Positions 23,073 to 31,043 of a stretch of DNA of 64,000 nt are shown here, piece after piece (position 1 is the stretch's first letter; every line of letters begins with the position of its first letter). The DNA is from Synechococcus sp. WH 7805 (GTDB lineage: Bacteria; Cyanobacteriota; Cyanobacteriia; PCC-6307; Cyanobiaceae), in assembly GCF_000153285.1 (NCBI RefSeq), contig NZ_CH724168.1:2395455-2459454 (forward strand), written 5' to 3'. Made by a program: the position numbers and the translations under genes. The notes under the pieces were generated by a model that was not told the origin of the DNA, searched no databases, and was given only the letters and a program-made list of their open reading frames with translations.

Positions 23073-23312
23073 TCAGGAGTGAACGTTGATGCCGTCCGAA
23101 GCGATGGCCGCCAAGCTGTCATCGATGGTGTTGACGCGCATAAACAAAGCGTCGATTTCACTGGCAATCACAATCAGTGCTGCGGCGGTGCGATCGCCGT
23201 TCAGCAGTTGGCAGAGGTTGTTGATGTGGATCACATACATGAGGTCTGAATGTTCGACCTCGCGATGTGCTGCCCGTGTGATTTCAAGGGCTTCAGAGAC
23301 TGACTTCTTCAA
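23073..23312 (-). CDS. Hypothetical protein, 79 residues, TTG start
   Basis: The frame opens at TTG 23312 (KKSVSEALEITRAAHREVEH) and overlaps the end of the 52-residue gene upstream by four bases, which suggests coupling. The product is helical, with a conserved-looking 'INNLCQLLNGDRTAAALIVI' segment. No family is recognised. Confidence 0.5.
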   Translation of the reverse strand: MKKSVSEALEITRAAHREVEHSDLMYVIHINNLCQLLNGDRTAAALIVIASEIDALFMRVNTIDDSLAAIASDGINVHS

Positions 23313-23467
23313 GTGAATTGCCGATAAAAGGTTTCAACTGCTCGACTGCGCAGTTGTTTGGCATCGGGCCATCGCCCTTTGCAGGTTTCTTGCTCATGGA
23401 GTTCACGGATGATCTGGCGCATTGCCATCTCAGTCGCCGCACTCCCTGGCGTTAACGGGGCACGCAT
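23309..23467 (-). CDS. Hypothetical small protein, 52 residues
   Basis: ATG 23467 to TGA 23309-23311 reads MRAPLTPGSAATEMAMRQII, then 'RELHEQETCKGRWPDAKQLR' and 'SRAVETFYRQFT'. It fills the space between the excisionase-like gene (16-base overlap) and the 79-residue gene (overlap at the stop). The composition is protein-like and basic. It may be a small DNA-binding protein. Confidence 0.5.
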   Translation of the reverse strand: MRAPLTPGSAATEMAMRQIIRELHEQETCKGRWPDAKQLRSRAVETFYRQFT

Positions 23468-23706
23468 TGCTCACTAGTGCGAATGGACAGGGCCTGCTCC
23501 CAAGCACGCAACGTCAACTCCGGATCCCAAACCAAGGCTTTTGATTCAGGAGACTTCCGACGAAAGTGAATCCCCGGTTCAAGAAAGCGTGCGACCTTCT
23601 TGCGGCGGTTTTCGTGAAAGTCTGTCCGGCGACGAAATAACGTCTTGGAATTATTCAGGCCAAGAAGCTTCAGCACGTCCGCAGTGGACGCAGTGAAATT
23701 GGACAT
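23452..23706 (-). CDS. Excisionase-like DNA-binding protein (84 residues)
   Basis: The start ATG 23706 (MSNFTASTADVLKLLGLNNS) is preferred over an upstream extension to 23802 whose composition is poor. The product 'STADVLKLLGLNNSKTLFRR' followed by 'FLEPGIHFRRKSPESKALVW' and 'DPELTLRAWEQAL' matches a winged-helix/MerR-like domain: recognition helix, then a K-x-P-x-x-x-x-L-V/I-W-D wing. Small proteins of this kind lie beside integrases and act as excisionases or regulators. About 300 bases separate it from the integrase gene upstream. Confidence 0.6.
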   Translation of the reverse strand: MSNFTASTADVLKLLGLNNSKTLFRRRTDFHENRRKKVARFLEPGIHFRRKSPESKALVWDPELTLRAWEQALSIRTSEQCVPR

Positions 23707-23881
23707 CGAATGTTTGACGGTTCTGCTTATGTCTTCCCACAGGGAAGCACCACGCGACAAAGCAGATTGGTCACAGTCGAGGACACCCGCCGGCACAGCC
23801 ACACATCAACCAGTCCCGAAGGATTTGAGTTGAAGGACGGTTCAATCTCGACAGATTCAAACTAAGCAAGGTGTCCGCCCC

Positions 23882-23914
23882 GACAAGGTGCTGACAAGGT
23901 GCTAACCGGACAAG
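23882..23914 (+). promoter_or_regulatory. Three tandem GACAAG motifs between integrase and excisionase-like gene
   Basis: GACAAGG at 23882-23888 and 23893-23899 (within two copies of GACAAGGTGCT), and GGACAAG at 23908-23914. The same motif lies upstream of the integrase and beside the candidate origin. It is probably a binding site for an element-encoded protein. Confidence 0.5.
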
Positions 23915-24004
23915 TTCAGGTAATTCGACGAAATTCGCCTTATTTAGTCCCCGAAACTGCCAAATCTTGCTGTTTCCCTAGGGTCGCAGGTCCATCTGGG
24001 GGCC

Positions 24005-25267
24005 TCAGCTCCCCCCGTTCATGGCCTCGAATGCTCTTGCCGTCGCTTCGTCGCTGCTGGTCAGGTAGTAAGCGTTATGGGTCAGGTCGCTGTGGCCCAT
24101 CGCATTGGAGACCAGTGCTGATGGCACGTTGCGAGCGTGACAGCGGACTGAGTAGCTGTTCCGGAAGGAGTACGGGCGCAGCCATTTCCCTTCAGCTTCT
24201 GCTTTAGCTGCCAGTCGCTTCCATACCGAATTCCGACCAAGGAACTGATTGATGTCGGCAGCGCCGCGCTTCATTGATGGAAAAGGCATCAGCCCTGCCT
24301 TGAATGCTGCTGTCAGGTCTCCGCAGATGTCATTGCCTTCTTCGTCCTTGGAAGGGCATGGAAAAAGGAAGCGTGGCTCGGTTTCGGTCTTCTTCGTCTT
24401 TCCGCCGCAGGCTTTGCGGTAGTTGCAGAACAGCTGCTCTGCACCGGTGGCCGGATTGACGCGGACTTCAAGCTTCAGTACCTCAATAGGGCGCAGGCCA
24501 TAGGTATCCATCAGCAGCAGGACGTTTTTCCAAAGGGGACCCTTGCTGTTTTCAACGGACACCAGCAGCTCCACCACCTCGGCATCGCTCAGGGCCTTGA
24601 CCGGGCGCTCTGCGCTCTTGGGTTTGCCGCTGCCCTTCAACTTCAGCTTCAGTGAGTCGCGGAGCATCCATGCGGGATCCAGCCCTTCGTGGTCCACGCC
24701 GTAGGTCAGCATCCGCACTACAGCATCAACGCACTGCTGACGAGCACGGGCCTTGTCGGTCCACCCCCCGGCTTCGATGGTGGCGTCAATCAGCTTGTAA
24801 GCACCGCTGGGGGCGTCCTTCCCTGTCAGTAGCTCGATGGCCTGCCCGCAGTACCGCTTGTCGCCCTCCATCGTCTTAGTGCTGACCTTGGTGCCGTTGC
24901 GCTCGCGGTCTCGGTAGTAGGCCAGCTTGATGGCTCTCCAATTGATGCCGGTGATCGGATTAACGGTGCCCGCTTCATCGGTCGCGGCTTCCTTGGGGTG
25001 GAGCTGTGCCCACGCCTCATCAAGGGTGGCTCCGTTTTCGACTGCTTGATACAGGTCTGACAGCAGGGTTGAAACGGGACCAATGCAACCGATCTCCCAT
25101 TGATGCCCCAGCGTCTTGGTCCAGCTGTCCTTGCCGCCAACACCTTGGCGAACACGAAGGCGGACCTTGCTGCCGGATTTGACGACGGACCATCCGCGGG
25201 GGACCCCCTTTTCTTTGATGGCCGCTTTCAGTGTTTGGGACCAATCGGTGGTGAGCGTCTTAGCCAT
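24005..25267 (-). CDS. int: Tyrosine recombinase (integrase) of the tRNA-Arg element (420 residues)
   Basis: Full-length tyrosine recombinase. The C-terminal catalytic domain has 'DTYGLRPIEVLKLEV' (first catalytic Arg), 'RPYSFRNSYSVRCHA' (second Arg box, with Tyr in place of the usual His of H-x-L-R), and 'AMGHSDLTHNAYYLTSSDE' (GH box and the Tyr nucleophile). ATG 25267 is taken as start; the frame is open to 25399, but that part overlaps the GGACAAG sites and the terminator. It lies next to the 3' end of tRNA-Arg, its likely integration target. It would insert and, with the excisionase-like protein, excise the element. Confidence 0.9.
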   Translation of the reverse strand: MAKTLTTDWSQTLKAAIKEKGVPRGWSVVKSGSKVRLRVRQGVGGKDSWTKTLGHQWEIGCIGPVSTLLSDLYQAVENGATLDEAWAQLHPKEAATDEAGTVNPITGINWRAIKLAYYRDRERNGTKVSTKTMEGDKRYCGQAIELLTGKDAPSGAYKLIDATIEAGGWTDKARARQQCVDAVVRMLTYGVDHEGLDPAWMLRDSLKLKLKGSGKPKSAERPVKALSDAEVVELLVSVENSKGPLWKNVLLLMDTYGLRPIEVLKLEVRVNPATGAEQLFCNYRKACGGKTKKTETEPRFLFPCPSKDEEGNDICGDLTAAFKAGLMPFPSMKRGAADINQFLGRNSVWKRLAAKAEAEGKWLRPYSFRNSYSVRCHARNVPSALVSNAMGHSDLTHNAYYLTSSDEATARAFEAMNGGS

Positions 25268-25284
25268 ATGGAGTAACTGCTTTG

Positions 25285-25343
25285 CTTGTCCACTACACGT
25301 TACCACCAAAAGTGGACAAGGAGTGGACAAATGGGTCTTGTCC
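25285..25343. promoter_or_regulatory. Four GTGGACAAG motifs upstream of the integrase (possible arm-type sites)
   Basis: CTTGTCCAC (25285-25293, inverted), GTGGACAAG (25312-25320), GTGGACAA (25323-25330) and CTTGTCC (25337-25343, inverted) lie between the integrase start and the tRNA. Their position suggests integrase arm-binding sites that could also autoregulate int. Confidence 0.55.
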
Positions 25344-25355
25344 GCTTGCGCAGGT

Positions 25356-25389
25356 AAAAAACAAGGGCTCCCGGCAAAGCCGAGAACCC
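25356..25389 (-). terminator. Intrinsic terminator downstream of tRNA-Arg
   Basis: On the minus strand: GGGTTCTCGGC-TTT-GCCGGGAGCCC (11-bp stem with two G-T pairs), then TTGTTTTTT. It lies 25 bases after the tRNA and would stop tRNA transcription from entering the integrase gene. Confidence 0.8.
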
Positions 25390-25413
25390 TGTCGCTCACT
25401 AGGTTTTTTCTGA

Positions 25414-25487
25414 CGCCCCCTGATGGATTCGAACCATCGACCGACTGCTTAGAAGGCAGTTGCTCTATCCAGCTGAGCTAAGGGAGC
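25414..25487 (-). tRNA. tRNA-Arg (anticodon UCU)
   Basis: On the minus strand the 74 bases fold as a cloverleaf: acceptor GCTCCCT with AGGGGGC (one U-G pair), D arm GCTC-AGCTGGATA-GAGC, anticodon arm ACTGC-CTTCTAA-GCAGT with anticodon TCT, variable loop CGGTC, T arm GATGG-TTCGAAT-CCATC, and discriminator G. CCA is not encoded. The 3' end faces the integrated element. Confidence 0.95.
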
Positions 25488-25555
25488 TCGCGGGATCATT
25501 CTGACAGCCGATCCCGACCCTGCCGCCTAATGTTGAGGGCTGTGCAGAGTAGGTA

Positions 25556-26296
25556 ATGGCTCCTGGTCGGCTCACCGACAGTCAGAAGCAGGAGCTTCTG
25601 ACCCGCTATCGCCAAGGCGAGAGCAGCGCAGCTCTCGCTGACGCCTTTGGCTGCAGTGCCAATACGGTGAGCCGTACGGTGCGTTCTCTGCTCTCGGCTG
25701 AGGAATACAGCGACCTCAAGGCCTCCAGGGCTCGCGGTTCAGCGGTGAAGCCCGAGCCGGTGTCCTCCGAGCCGGTGGAGTCGGATGTCGTTGCAGCGCA
25801 GGCCACCGATGAGCCCGTTGATGACAGTGCGTCTGCGCTGGCTCTGGATGACGCTGATGATTTCGGCGCGGATGAACCTGACGATTTCTCTGAGGAGGAG
25901 CCTTCGGGGGCGTTTGCTGGTGGTGAGGAGTTCCACGAAGTGGCTGTACTTCCGCTCGATCTCCCCCAGGTGAATACCCAGCAGTTGCACTGCCTCCCGT
26001 TCGAGGCCGGAGTGCTCCCAGACAGTGTGTACATGCTGGTGGACAAGACCGTTGAGCTGGATCCCCGGCCGCTCAGTGAGTTTCCTGAGTTGGGAGTGGC
26101 GGGTCCTGATGAGCTGGATCACCAGGCGCTTTGCCTGTTCACAAGCCCGCGCACGGCGAAACGCCAATGCGGCCGCAGCCAGCGTGTGATCAAGGTGCCC
26201 GATACCCAGGTCTTCGCTATCACCACCAGCTACCTCGTGGCCCGCGGCATCACCCGGCTGCTTGTTGAAGGTTCGCTTTACGCCCTCGACGCCTGA
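25556..26296 (+). CDS. HTH-domain protein with acidic linker (246 residues)
   Basis: Residues 1-50 are a helix-turn-helix of the type found in transposase and regulator N-termini ('LTDSQKQELLTRYRQGESSA' then 'ALADAFGCSANTVSRTVRSL'). Residues 60-120 are a low-complexity acidic linker (DDADDFGADEPDDFSEEEP). The C-terminal 110 residues form a compact domain ('RTAKRQCGRSQRVIKVPDTQ', 'VARGITRLLVEGSLYALDA'). There is no transposase catalytic domain. It lies immediately behind the tRNA, outside the element, and has core-like GC. It is probably a conserved regulator of cyanobacteria; the target is unknown. Confidence 0.65.
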   Translation: MAPGRLTDSQKQELLTRYRQGESSAALADAFGCSANTVSRTVRSLLSAEEYSDLKASRARGSAVKPEPVSSEPVESDVVAAQATDEPVDDSASALALDDADDFGADEPDDFSEEEPSGAFAGGEEFHEVAVLPLDLPQVNTQQLHCLPFEAGVLPDSVYMLVDKTVELDPRPLSEFPELGVAGPDELDHQALCLFTSPRTAKRQCGRSQRVIKVPDTQVFAITTSYLVARGITRLLVEGSLYALDA

Positions 26297-26297
26297 A

Positions 26298-26540
26298 TCA
26301 GCGCCGCGATTCCGGCATCAGCAGGGCCGTGAGGCTGCCACCACCGATCAACCCCAGCACAGCGCTGACTCCCACCACGAAACCCGCAGGGAGTGGTGCG
26401 CTGGTTCCAACGCCGAGATTCAGCCGATACCGATCGCTGAGATTCTGGGCACCAAGGCAGAGCACCACCAGGAGGGCCACACCACCGCCCATGGTGATCA
26501 GCAACAGACGCAGGCGCATCAGCATGGCGCCGACAACCAT
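26298..26540 (-). CDS. Small membrane protein, two transmembrane segments (80 residues)
   Basis: The frame extends upstream to 26588 inside rsmI; ATG 26540 (MVVGAMLMRLRLLLITMGGG) avoids most of that overlap and is chosen. There are two hydrophobic segments, 'LLLITMGGGVALLVVLCLG' and 'GFVVGVSAVLGLIGGGSLTA'. It follows rsmI closely on the same strand. The family is unknown. Confidence 0.6.
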   Translation of the reverse strand: MVVGAMLMRLRLLLITMGGGVALLVVLCLGAQNLSDRYRLNLGVGTSAPLPAGFVVGVSAVLGLIGGGSLTALLMPESRR

Positions 26541-26550
26541 CAATGCTTCG

Positions 26551-27429
26551 TCAGTTTGCCTGGTTTTCTGCCTCATGCAGCAGCGCATAAAGATCCCTGC
26601 GGCTGCGTCCGCTGGTTTGCGCTAGCTCCCTGGCCGCCTCGCTGGGCTTGAGGCCTTGGGCAATCAACCGGCGCAGCTCGTCGAAACAGCGCTCGTCGCT
26701 GAGCACTCTCGTCTCAGGTGCACTTGCGCCTCCGAGCACCAACGTGAACTCTCCTTGGGGGGCGTGCCGTTCGAAATGAGCTAGGGCCGCTTGCACCGTG
26801 GCTCCAACCTGTTCTTCATGCCGTTTGGTGAGCTCCCGTCCCACCTGCAGCGGCCTGTCGCCGCCGCAGTGATCAGCAAGCTCCTTCAGCAGTTTGAGCA
26901 GGCGATGGGGGGCCTCGTACAGCACCGTGGTGCGCTCTTCCGCAGCGATGGCTACAAGGCGCTCGCTGCGCTCCTTGCCCCTGGCGGGAAGGAACCCCTC
27001 GAAGCAGAAGCGACCGCTGGGGAGGCCACTGCTCACCAGGGCGGTGGTGACAGCACAGGGGCCAGGGATGCAGATCACGGCATGCCCGGCTTGTCGAGCC
27101 GCCTTCACCAGCTCTTCCCCTGGGTCACTGATGCCCGGCAGGCCGGCATCGCTGATCACGGCAACGCTGCGGCCATCCCCCAGTTCCTCCAGGAGCTGGG
27201 GGATGCGGGTATGGGTGTTGTGCTGATGAAAGCTGCAACGCCTGGCCTGGGATCCCAGGCTGGTGAGCAGCTGGCCGCTGTGGCGGGTGTCTTCACAGGC
27301 GATGGTGTCCACCGCGATCAGCAGAGCCCGGGCGCGCGGGGAGAGGTCCCCGAGGTTTCCGATCGGGGTGCCGACGACGTAGAGCACTCCGGCGTCCGGT
27401 TCGGCGCGCTGCTTCACAATGGTCCCCAC
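26551..27429 (-). CDS. rsmI: 16S rRNA (cytidine-1402-2'-O)-methyltransferase RsmI
   Basis: 292 residues, the usual length for RsmI. The N-terminus has 'GVLYVVGTPIGNLGDLSPRA' (the G-T-P-I-G-N-L-x-D signature) and 'DTIACEDTRHSGQLL'; the middle has 'VAVISDAGLPGISDPGEELV', as in SAM-dependent tetrapyrrole-methylase-fold enzymes. The enzyme methylates the ribose of C1402 in the decoding centre of 16S rRNA. The gene diverges from cysQ, with 12 bases between the start codons, so the two promoters must overlap with each other's coding regions or leaders. Confidence 0.92.
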   Translation of the reverse strand: MGTIVKQRAEPDAGVLYVVGTPIGNLGDLSPRARALLIAVDTIACEDTRHSGQLLTSLGSQARRCSFHQHNTHTRIPQLLEELGDGRSVAVISDAGLPGISDPGEELVKAARQAGHAVICIPGPCAVTTALVSSGLPSGRFCFEGFLPARGKERSERLVAIAAEERTTVLYEAPHRLLKLLKELADHCGGDRPLQVGRELTKRHEEQVGATVQAALAHFERHAPQGEFTLVLGGASAPETRVLSDERCFDELRRLIAQGLKPSEAARELAQTSGRSRRDLYALLHEAENQAN

Positions 27430-27441
27430 CCAACCCTCTCC

Positions 27442-28353
27442 ATGATGCCGACCGTCCCAAGCCTTCCAGCCGGTATTAATCAGGAGCAGCTTCTTGAAGC
27501 GCTACGTCCGCTCTGCTGGGGTGCTGCTGACATCCTCAGGGCCTATGCCCGTGGTGAGCAGCCCCCCCATGGCTTTGCTCGGGCGTTGAGTGTGGACGAT
27601 GGCGGGGAAGGGCCGGTGTCTGCAGCTGATCTGGCGGTGAATCAATGGCTGCTGGATGGGTTACGTGCTGCATTCCCGGATGCCGGCTGGACTCTGCTCA
27701 GCGAGGAGACCGCGAAGGAACAGCTGACCGAGGGCAAGCCCCTGGCCGCCGAGTGGCTCTGGATCCTCGATCCCCTTGATGGAACCAAGGATTTTCTGCA
27801 AGGCACCGGCGAATACGCCGTTCATCTGGCGCTGGTGCAGGGGGAGCGCCCCGCGTTGGGGGTGGTGCTGCTGCCGGAGGCCGACGAGCTCTGGTTCGGA
27901 GTTGTAGGCCAGGGCAGCTGGTGCGAGAACCGTGCAGCTGAGCGCAGCCCCGTGCGCTTCAGTGAGCGCACATCTGACCTGGTGCTGGTGGCGAGCCGCA
28001 GCCATCGGGATGATCGCCTCGAACGCTTAATCGCGGCGTTGCCCCTCGGAGGCTCCATGGCCGTCGGCAGCGTGGGCTGCAAAGTTGCCACCATCCTGCG
28101 CGGGGAGGCTGATGTGTACATCTCTCTCTCTGGAAAGAGTGCTCCGAAAGACTGGGACATGGCGGCTCCGGAAGCGGTGCTGCTAGCTGCCGGTGGGGCC
28201 TTCACGCACGCCGATGGCCAGCCTCTTGCTTACAACACGGGTGATGTGCGTCAGGCCGGTTGCCTGATCGCCAGCCATGGAAAAGCCCATACCACCCTTG
28301 AAGAACAGGCGGCACGGGCGATGGCTGAGATTGATCCAGGTTTTTCTCTGTGA
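27442..28353 (+). CDS. cysQ: 3'(2'),5'-bisphosphate nucleotidase / inositol-phosphatase family (CysQ-like)
   Basis: 303 residues from ATG 27442. It has the metal-site motifs of the family: 'LLSEE' (about residue 93), 'WILDPLDGTKDFLQGTGEYA' (D-P-L-D-G-T) and 'KDWDMAAPEAVLLAAGG' (W-D-x-A-A-x-x). CysQ removes the 3'-phosphate from adenosine 3',5'-bisphosphate made during sulfate assimilation. An inositol monophosphatase role cannot be excluded from sequence. The open frame continues upstream to 26791, but that part is antisense to rsmI and is not coding. It converges with pnp, 12 bases apart. Confidence 0.85.
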   Translation: MMPTVPSLPAGINQEQLLEALRPLCWGAADILRAYARGEQPPHGFARALSVDDGGEGPVSAADLAVNQWLLDGLRAAFPDAGWTLLSEETAKEQLTEGKPLAAEWLWILDPLDGTKDFLQGTGEYAVHLALVQGERPALGVVLLPEADELWFGVVGQGSWCENRAAERSPVRFSERTSDLVLVASRSHRDDRLERLIAALPLGGSMAVGSVGCKVATILRGEADVYISLSGKSAPKDWDMAAPEAVLLAAGGAFTHADGQPLAYNTGDVRQAGCLIASHGKAHTTLEEQAARAMAEIDPGFSL

Positions 28354-28365
28354 CCCTGAGCTCCC

Positions 28366-30531
28366 TCAGGAGAGCGGTGCCACTGGCGTCGGAACTGGCG
28401 CGGGTTCGGTGCCCTCTCCATTCTGGGGAACACCACGCAGGGTGAGATTGATGCGACCGCGGTTGTCGATCTCGCGCACGCGCACGGTGACCTCGTCGCC
28501 CACTTTCACCACATCCTCCACCTTCTCCACTCGGGCCTCGGAAAGCTGGGAGATGTGAATCATCCCTTCCTTGCCGGGAAGGATTTCCACAAAGGCGCCG
28601 ATCGGAATGATCCGTGTGATCGCTCCGCTGAACACTTCTCCCTCATTCACCTTGCGGGTGAGTCCTTCGATGATCTTCTGGGCTTCGTCAGCGGCAGCTC
28701 CGTCATGGGAGGCGATGGTCACGATGCCGCTGTCTTCGATATCGATCTTGGTGTTCGTGCGCTCGGTGATGCCCTTGATGGTGCGGCCTCCGGGGCCGAT
28801 CACAGTGCCGATCAGCTCTGGGTCGATCCGGAAGCTCAGCAGCCTTGGAGCATGAGGTGAGAGTCCGTCGCGAGGCGTGTCAATCGCCTCCATCATTTTT
28901 TCGAGGATGTGCAGGCGTGCGGGTCTGGCCTTGTTAATGGCTTCGGCAATGGTGTTCATCGCCAAGCCGGTGATCTTCATATCCATCTGCAGAGCCGTGA
29001 TGCCCTTGTCGGTGCCAGCCACCTTGAAATCCATATCGCCGAGGAAATCCTCGATGCCTTGAATGTCAGTGAGGATGCGCACTTCATCGCCTTCCTTGAT
29101 CAGGCCCATGGCTGCCCCACTGACAGGCGCCTTCAGAGGAACGCCCGCATCCATGAGGGCCAAGGTGCTGCCACAGACGGAGCCCATGGAGGTGGAGCCG
29201 TTGGAACTGAGCACCTCGCTCACCACCCGCACCACATAGGGGAAGGTGTCCTTGGCAGGAAGGACAGGGATGATGGCCCGCTCAGCCAGCGCTCCATGGC
29301 CGATCTCCCGACGTCCTGGTGAGCGCATCGGCTTGGTCTCACCGACGGAGTAAGGAGGGAAGTTGTAGTGGTGGAGATAGGTCTTTTCTGTATTGGGGTT
29401 CAGATCATCCATCTCCTGGGCATCGCTGGGGGTGCCCAGGGTGGCTGTGGAGAGAACTTGGGTCAGGCCGCGCTGGAAGAGGCCGGATCCATGCACGCGC
29501 TTGGGAAGCACACCAGCTGCAGCACTGATTGGGCGCACTTCGTCGAGGGTGCGGCCATCCACGCGCTTGCCGTCCTTGACGATCTGTTGGCGCATCAGTT
29601 TCTTGGTGAGAGCCTTGAAGCTGGTGGGCAGCGCCTTGCTGTTGGATGAGACCAACTGGCGAACGGGGTCGGTGTCCTTCAGTCCTTCAATGGCTTCCGC
29701 CGTGTTGCTGCGGATGGCATCCAGTTTGCTGTCGCGGTCGGCTTTGCTCTGTGCAAATTGGCCCAGCACCTCACCGATGGACTTGCTGCAAGCTTTTTCG
29801 AGGTACAGCGGCAACGTGGTGTCTGCATCAGGTGCTTCGGGTTTCACCTGCTCAATCCCGGCATCTTTGAGGATTGATTCCTGGGCCTTGATCAGTTCGC
29901 AAACGGCTTCATAACCGAAGTCGATTGCTTCGATCACGTCCTGCTCAGGGAGCTGATTGGCACCCGCCTCCACCATCACGATGCCCTCTGGCGTGCCGGC
30001 AACCACCAGGTCCAGATCCCCCCGTTCGATTTCGCGGTAACTCGGATTCAGCACAAAGTCGTCGCCCAGCAGGCCAACGCGCACGGCGGCCATCGGCCCA
30101 TAGAACGGAATTCCGGCCAGCAGGGTGGCCATGGATGCTCCTGTCACCGACAACACGTCGGCAGGGACGCGCTCATCGAGGGACATGCAGGTCGCCACGA
30201 TCTGCAGATCGTCCCGCAACCAACTGGGGAACAGGGGCCGCATCGGCCGATCGATCAGTCGGCTGATCAGCGTGGCCCGCTCCGGTGGCCGACCTTCACG
30301 GCGCATGAAGCTGCCGGGGATGCGACCGGCGGCATACAGCCTTTCCTCGTAATCACAGATCAGGGGAAGGAAGTCGATGCCTTCTCGTCCTGAAGATCGG
30401 GTGGCGGTGACCAACACCGAGGTGTCTCCACACTCGATCATCACGGATCCGCCGGCTTGAGGGGCATACCGCCCCGTTGTCAGTCGAATCTCCCGACCGT
30501 CGAAGGAGATTGACTGTGTCTGACCTTGCAC
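28366..30531 (-). CDS. pnp: Polyribonucleotide nucleotidyltransferase (PNPase)
   Basis: 721 residues, the usual length. Two RNase PH domains (about 10-145 and 325-465, with '[14 protein letters not shown]' and '[20 protein letters not shown]') are joined by a helical linker. A KH domain follows ('[20 protein letters not shown]') and then an S1 domain ('[20 protein letters not shown]'). It degrades RNA from the 3' end with phosphate and can add tails; it normally works as a trimer. The C-terminus is a short Pro-rich tail. It appears intact. Confidence 0.97.
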   Translation of the reverse strand: MQGQTQSISFDGREIRLTTGRYAPQAGGSVMIECGDTSVLVTATRSSGREGIDFLPLICDYEERLYAAGRIPGSFMRREGRPPERATLISRLIDRPMRPLFPSWLRDDLQIVATCMSLDERVPADVLSVTGASMATLLAGIPFYGPMAAVRVGLLGDDFVLNPSYREIERGDLDLVVAGTPEGIVMVEAGANQLPEQDVIEAIDFGYEAVCELIKAQESILKDAGIEQVKPEAPDADTTLPLYLEKACSKSIGEVLGQFAQSKADRDSKLDAIRSNTAEAIEGLKDTDPVRQLVSSNSKALPTSFKALTKKLMRQQIVKDGKRVDGRTLDEVRPISAAAGVLPKRVHGSGLFQRGLTQVLSTATLGTPSDAQEMDDLNPNTEKTYLHHYNFPPYSVGETKPMRSPGRREIGHGALAERAIIPVLPAKDTFPYVVRVVSEVLSSNGSTSMGSVCGSTLALMDAGVPLKAPVSGAAMGLIKEGDEVRILTDIQGIEDFLGDMDFKVAGTDKGITALQMDMKITGLAMNTIAEAINKARPARLHILEKMMEAIDTPRDGLSPHAPRLLSFRIDPELIGTVIGPGGRTIKGITERTNTKIDIEDSGIVTIASHDGAAADEAQKIIEGLTRKVNEGEVFSGAITRIIPIGAFVEILPGKEGMIHISQLSEARVEKVEDVVKVGDEVTVRVREIDNRGRINLTLRGVPQNGEGTEPAPVPTPVAPLS

Positions 30532-30634
30532 TTGTGCTTATGTCTTTCTGTCAAGACTGATTCTGACATTCAGCAGGATCAAGCCGTCAAATCATCCGGT
30601 TGGACGATCACTTTTAGCTTTTCTGCTGATAGTC

Positions 30635-30660
30635 AAAAAAAAGAGGTGATTTCTCACCTC
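30635..30660 (-). terminator. Intrinsic terminator of rpsN
   Basis: On the minus strand: GAGGTGA-GAAA-TCACCTC followed by eight T, about 38 bases past the rpsN stop. It separates rpsN from pnp. Confidence 0.85.
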
Positions 30661-30697
30661 CGGGATTCTTGAAGTGTGGCGTTGCCCCCTGGGGAGA

Positions 30698-31000
30698 TCA
30701 CCAGCTGGATTTCACCACCCCAGGGAGCTCCCCTTTGTGGGCGCGCTCACGAAGCTGGTTGCGGCAGAGCCCGAAATCGCGGTACACACCACGGGGTTTG
30801 CCGGTGGCCCAGCAACGATTCCTCATCCGGGAGGGCGCACTGTTCCGTGGCAGGGCCTGGATCTTCCGATGGATTTCCAGGCGCTCCATGGGATCCTTCG
30901 CTGCATCGAAGGCGGCCATCAGGGCCGACCGCTTAGCGGCGAAGCGCTCAACCATCTTCTTGCGCTTCGCATCGCGAGCGATCATCGACTTTTTGGCCAT
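30698..31000 (-). CDS. rpsN: 30S ribosomal protein S14
   Basis: 100 residues, the long (zinc-free) S14 form: '[20 protein letters not shown]', '[20 protein letters not shown]' and '[20 protein letters not shown]'. It binds 16S rRNA in the head of the small subunit. It stands alone, away from the main ribosomal protein cluster, as is usual in cyanobacteria. Its own terminator follows. Confidence 0.97.
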   Translation of the reverse strand: MAKKSMIARDAKRKKMVERFAAKRSALMAAFDAAKDPMERLEIHRKIQALPRNSAPSRMRNRCWATGKPRGVYRDFGLCRNQLRERAHKGELPGVVKSSW

Positions 31001-31043
31001 GCAGCGGTCGGAAAAGAGCAGTTCAATCTGTGACTTTAACGCC

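Larger units (their letters stand above)
16428..25413 (-). mobile_element. Integrated element of phage-satellite type at tRNA-Arg (distal end not resolved)
   Basis: About 9 kb of minus-strand genes abut the 3' end of tRNA-Arg. In transcription order: tyrosine integrase (25267), DNA-binding excisionase-like protein, five small or zinc-cluster proteins, TOPRIM protein, ribbon-helix-helix protein, two small proteins, primase-helicase, and a small terminase-like HTH protein. This gene order and size, with integrase at one end, replication module in the middle, a terS-like gene at the far end and no structural genes, is that of phage-inducible satellites. The left limit given is the end of the last assigned gene. 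A direct repeat of the tRNA 3' end was searched for by eye between 15.5 and 17 kb and not found, so the true distal border is unknown. Confidence 0.7.
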
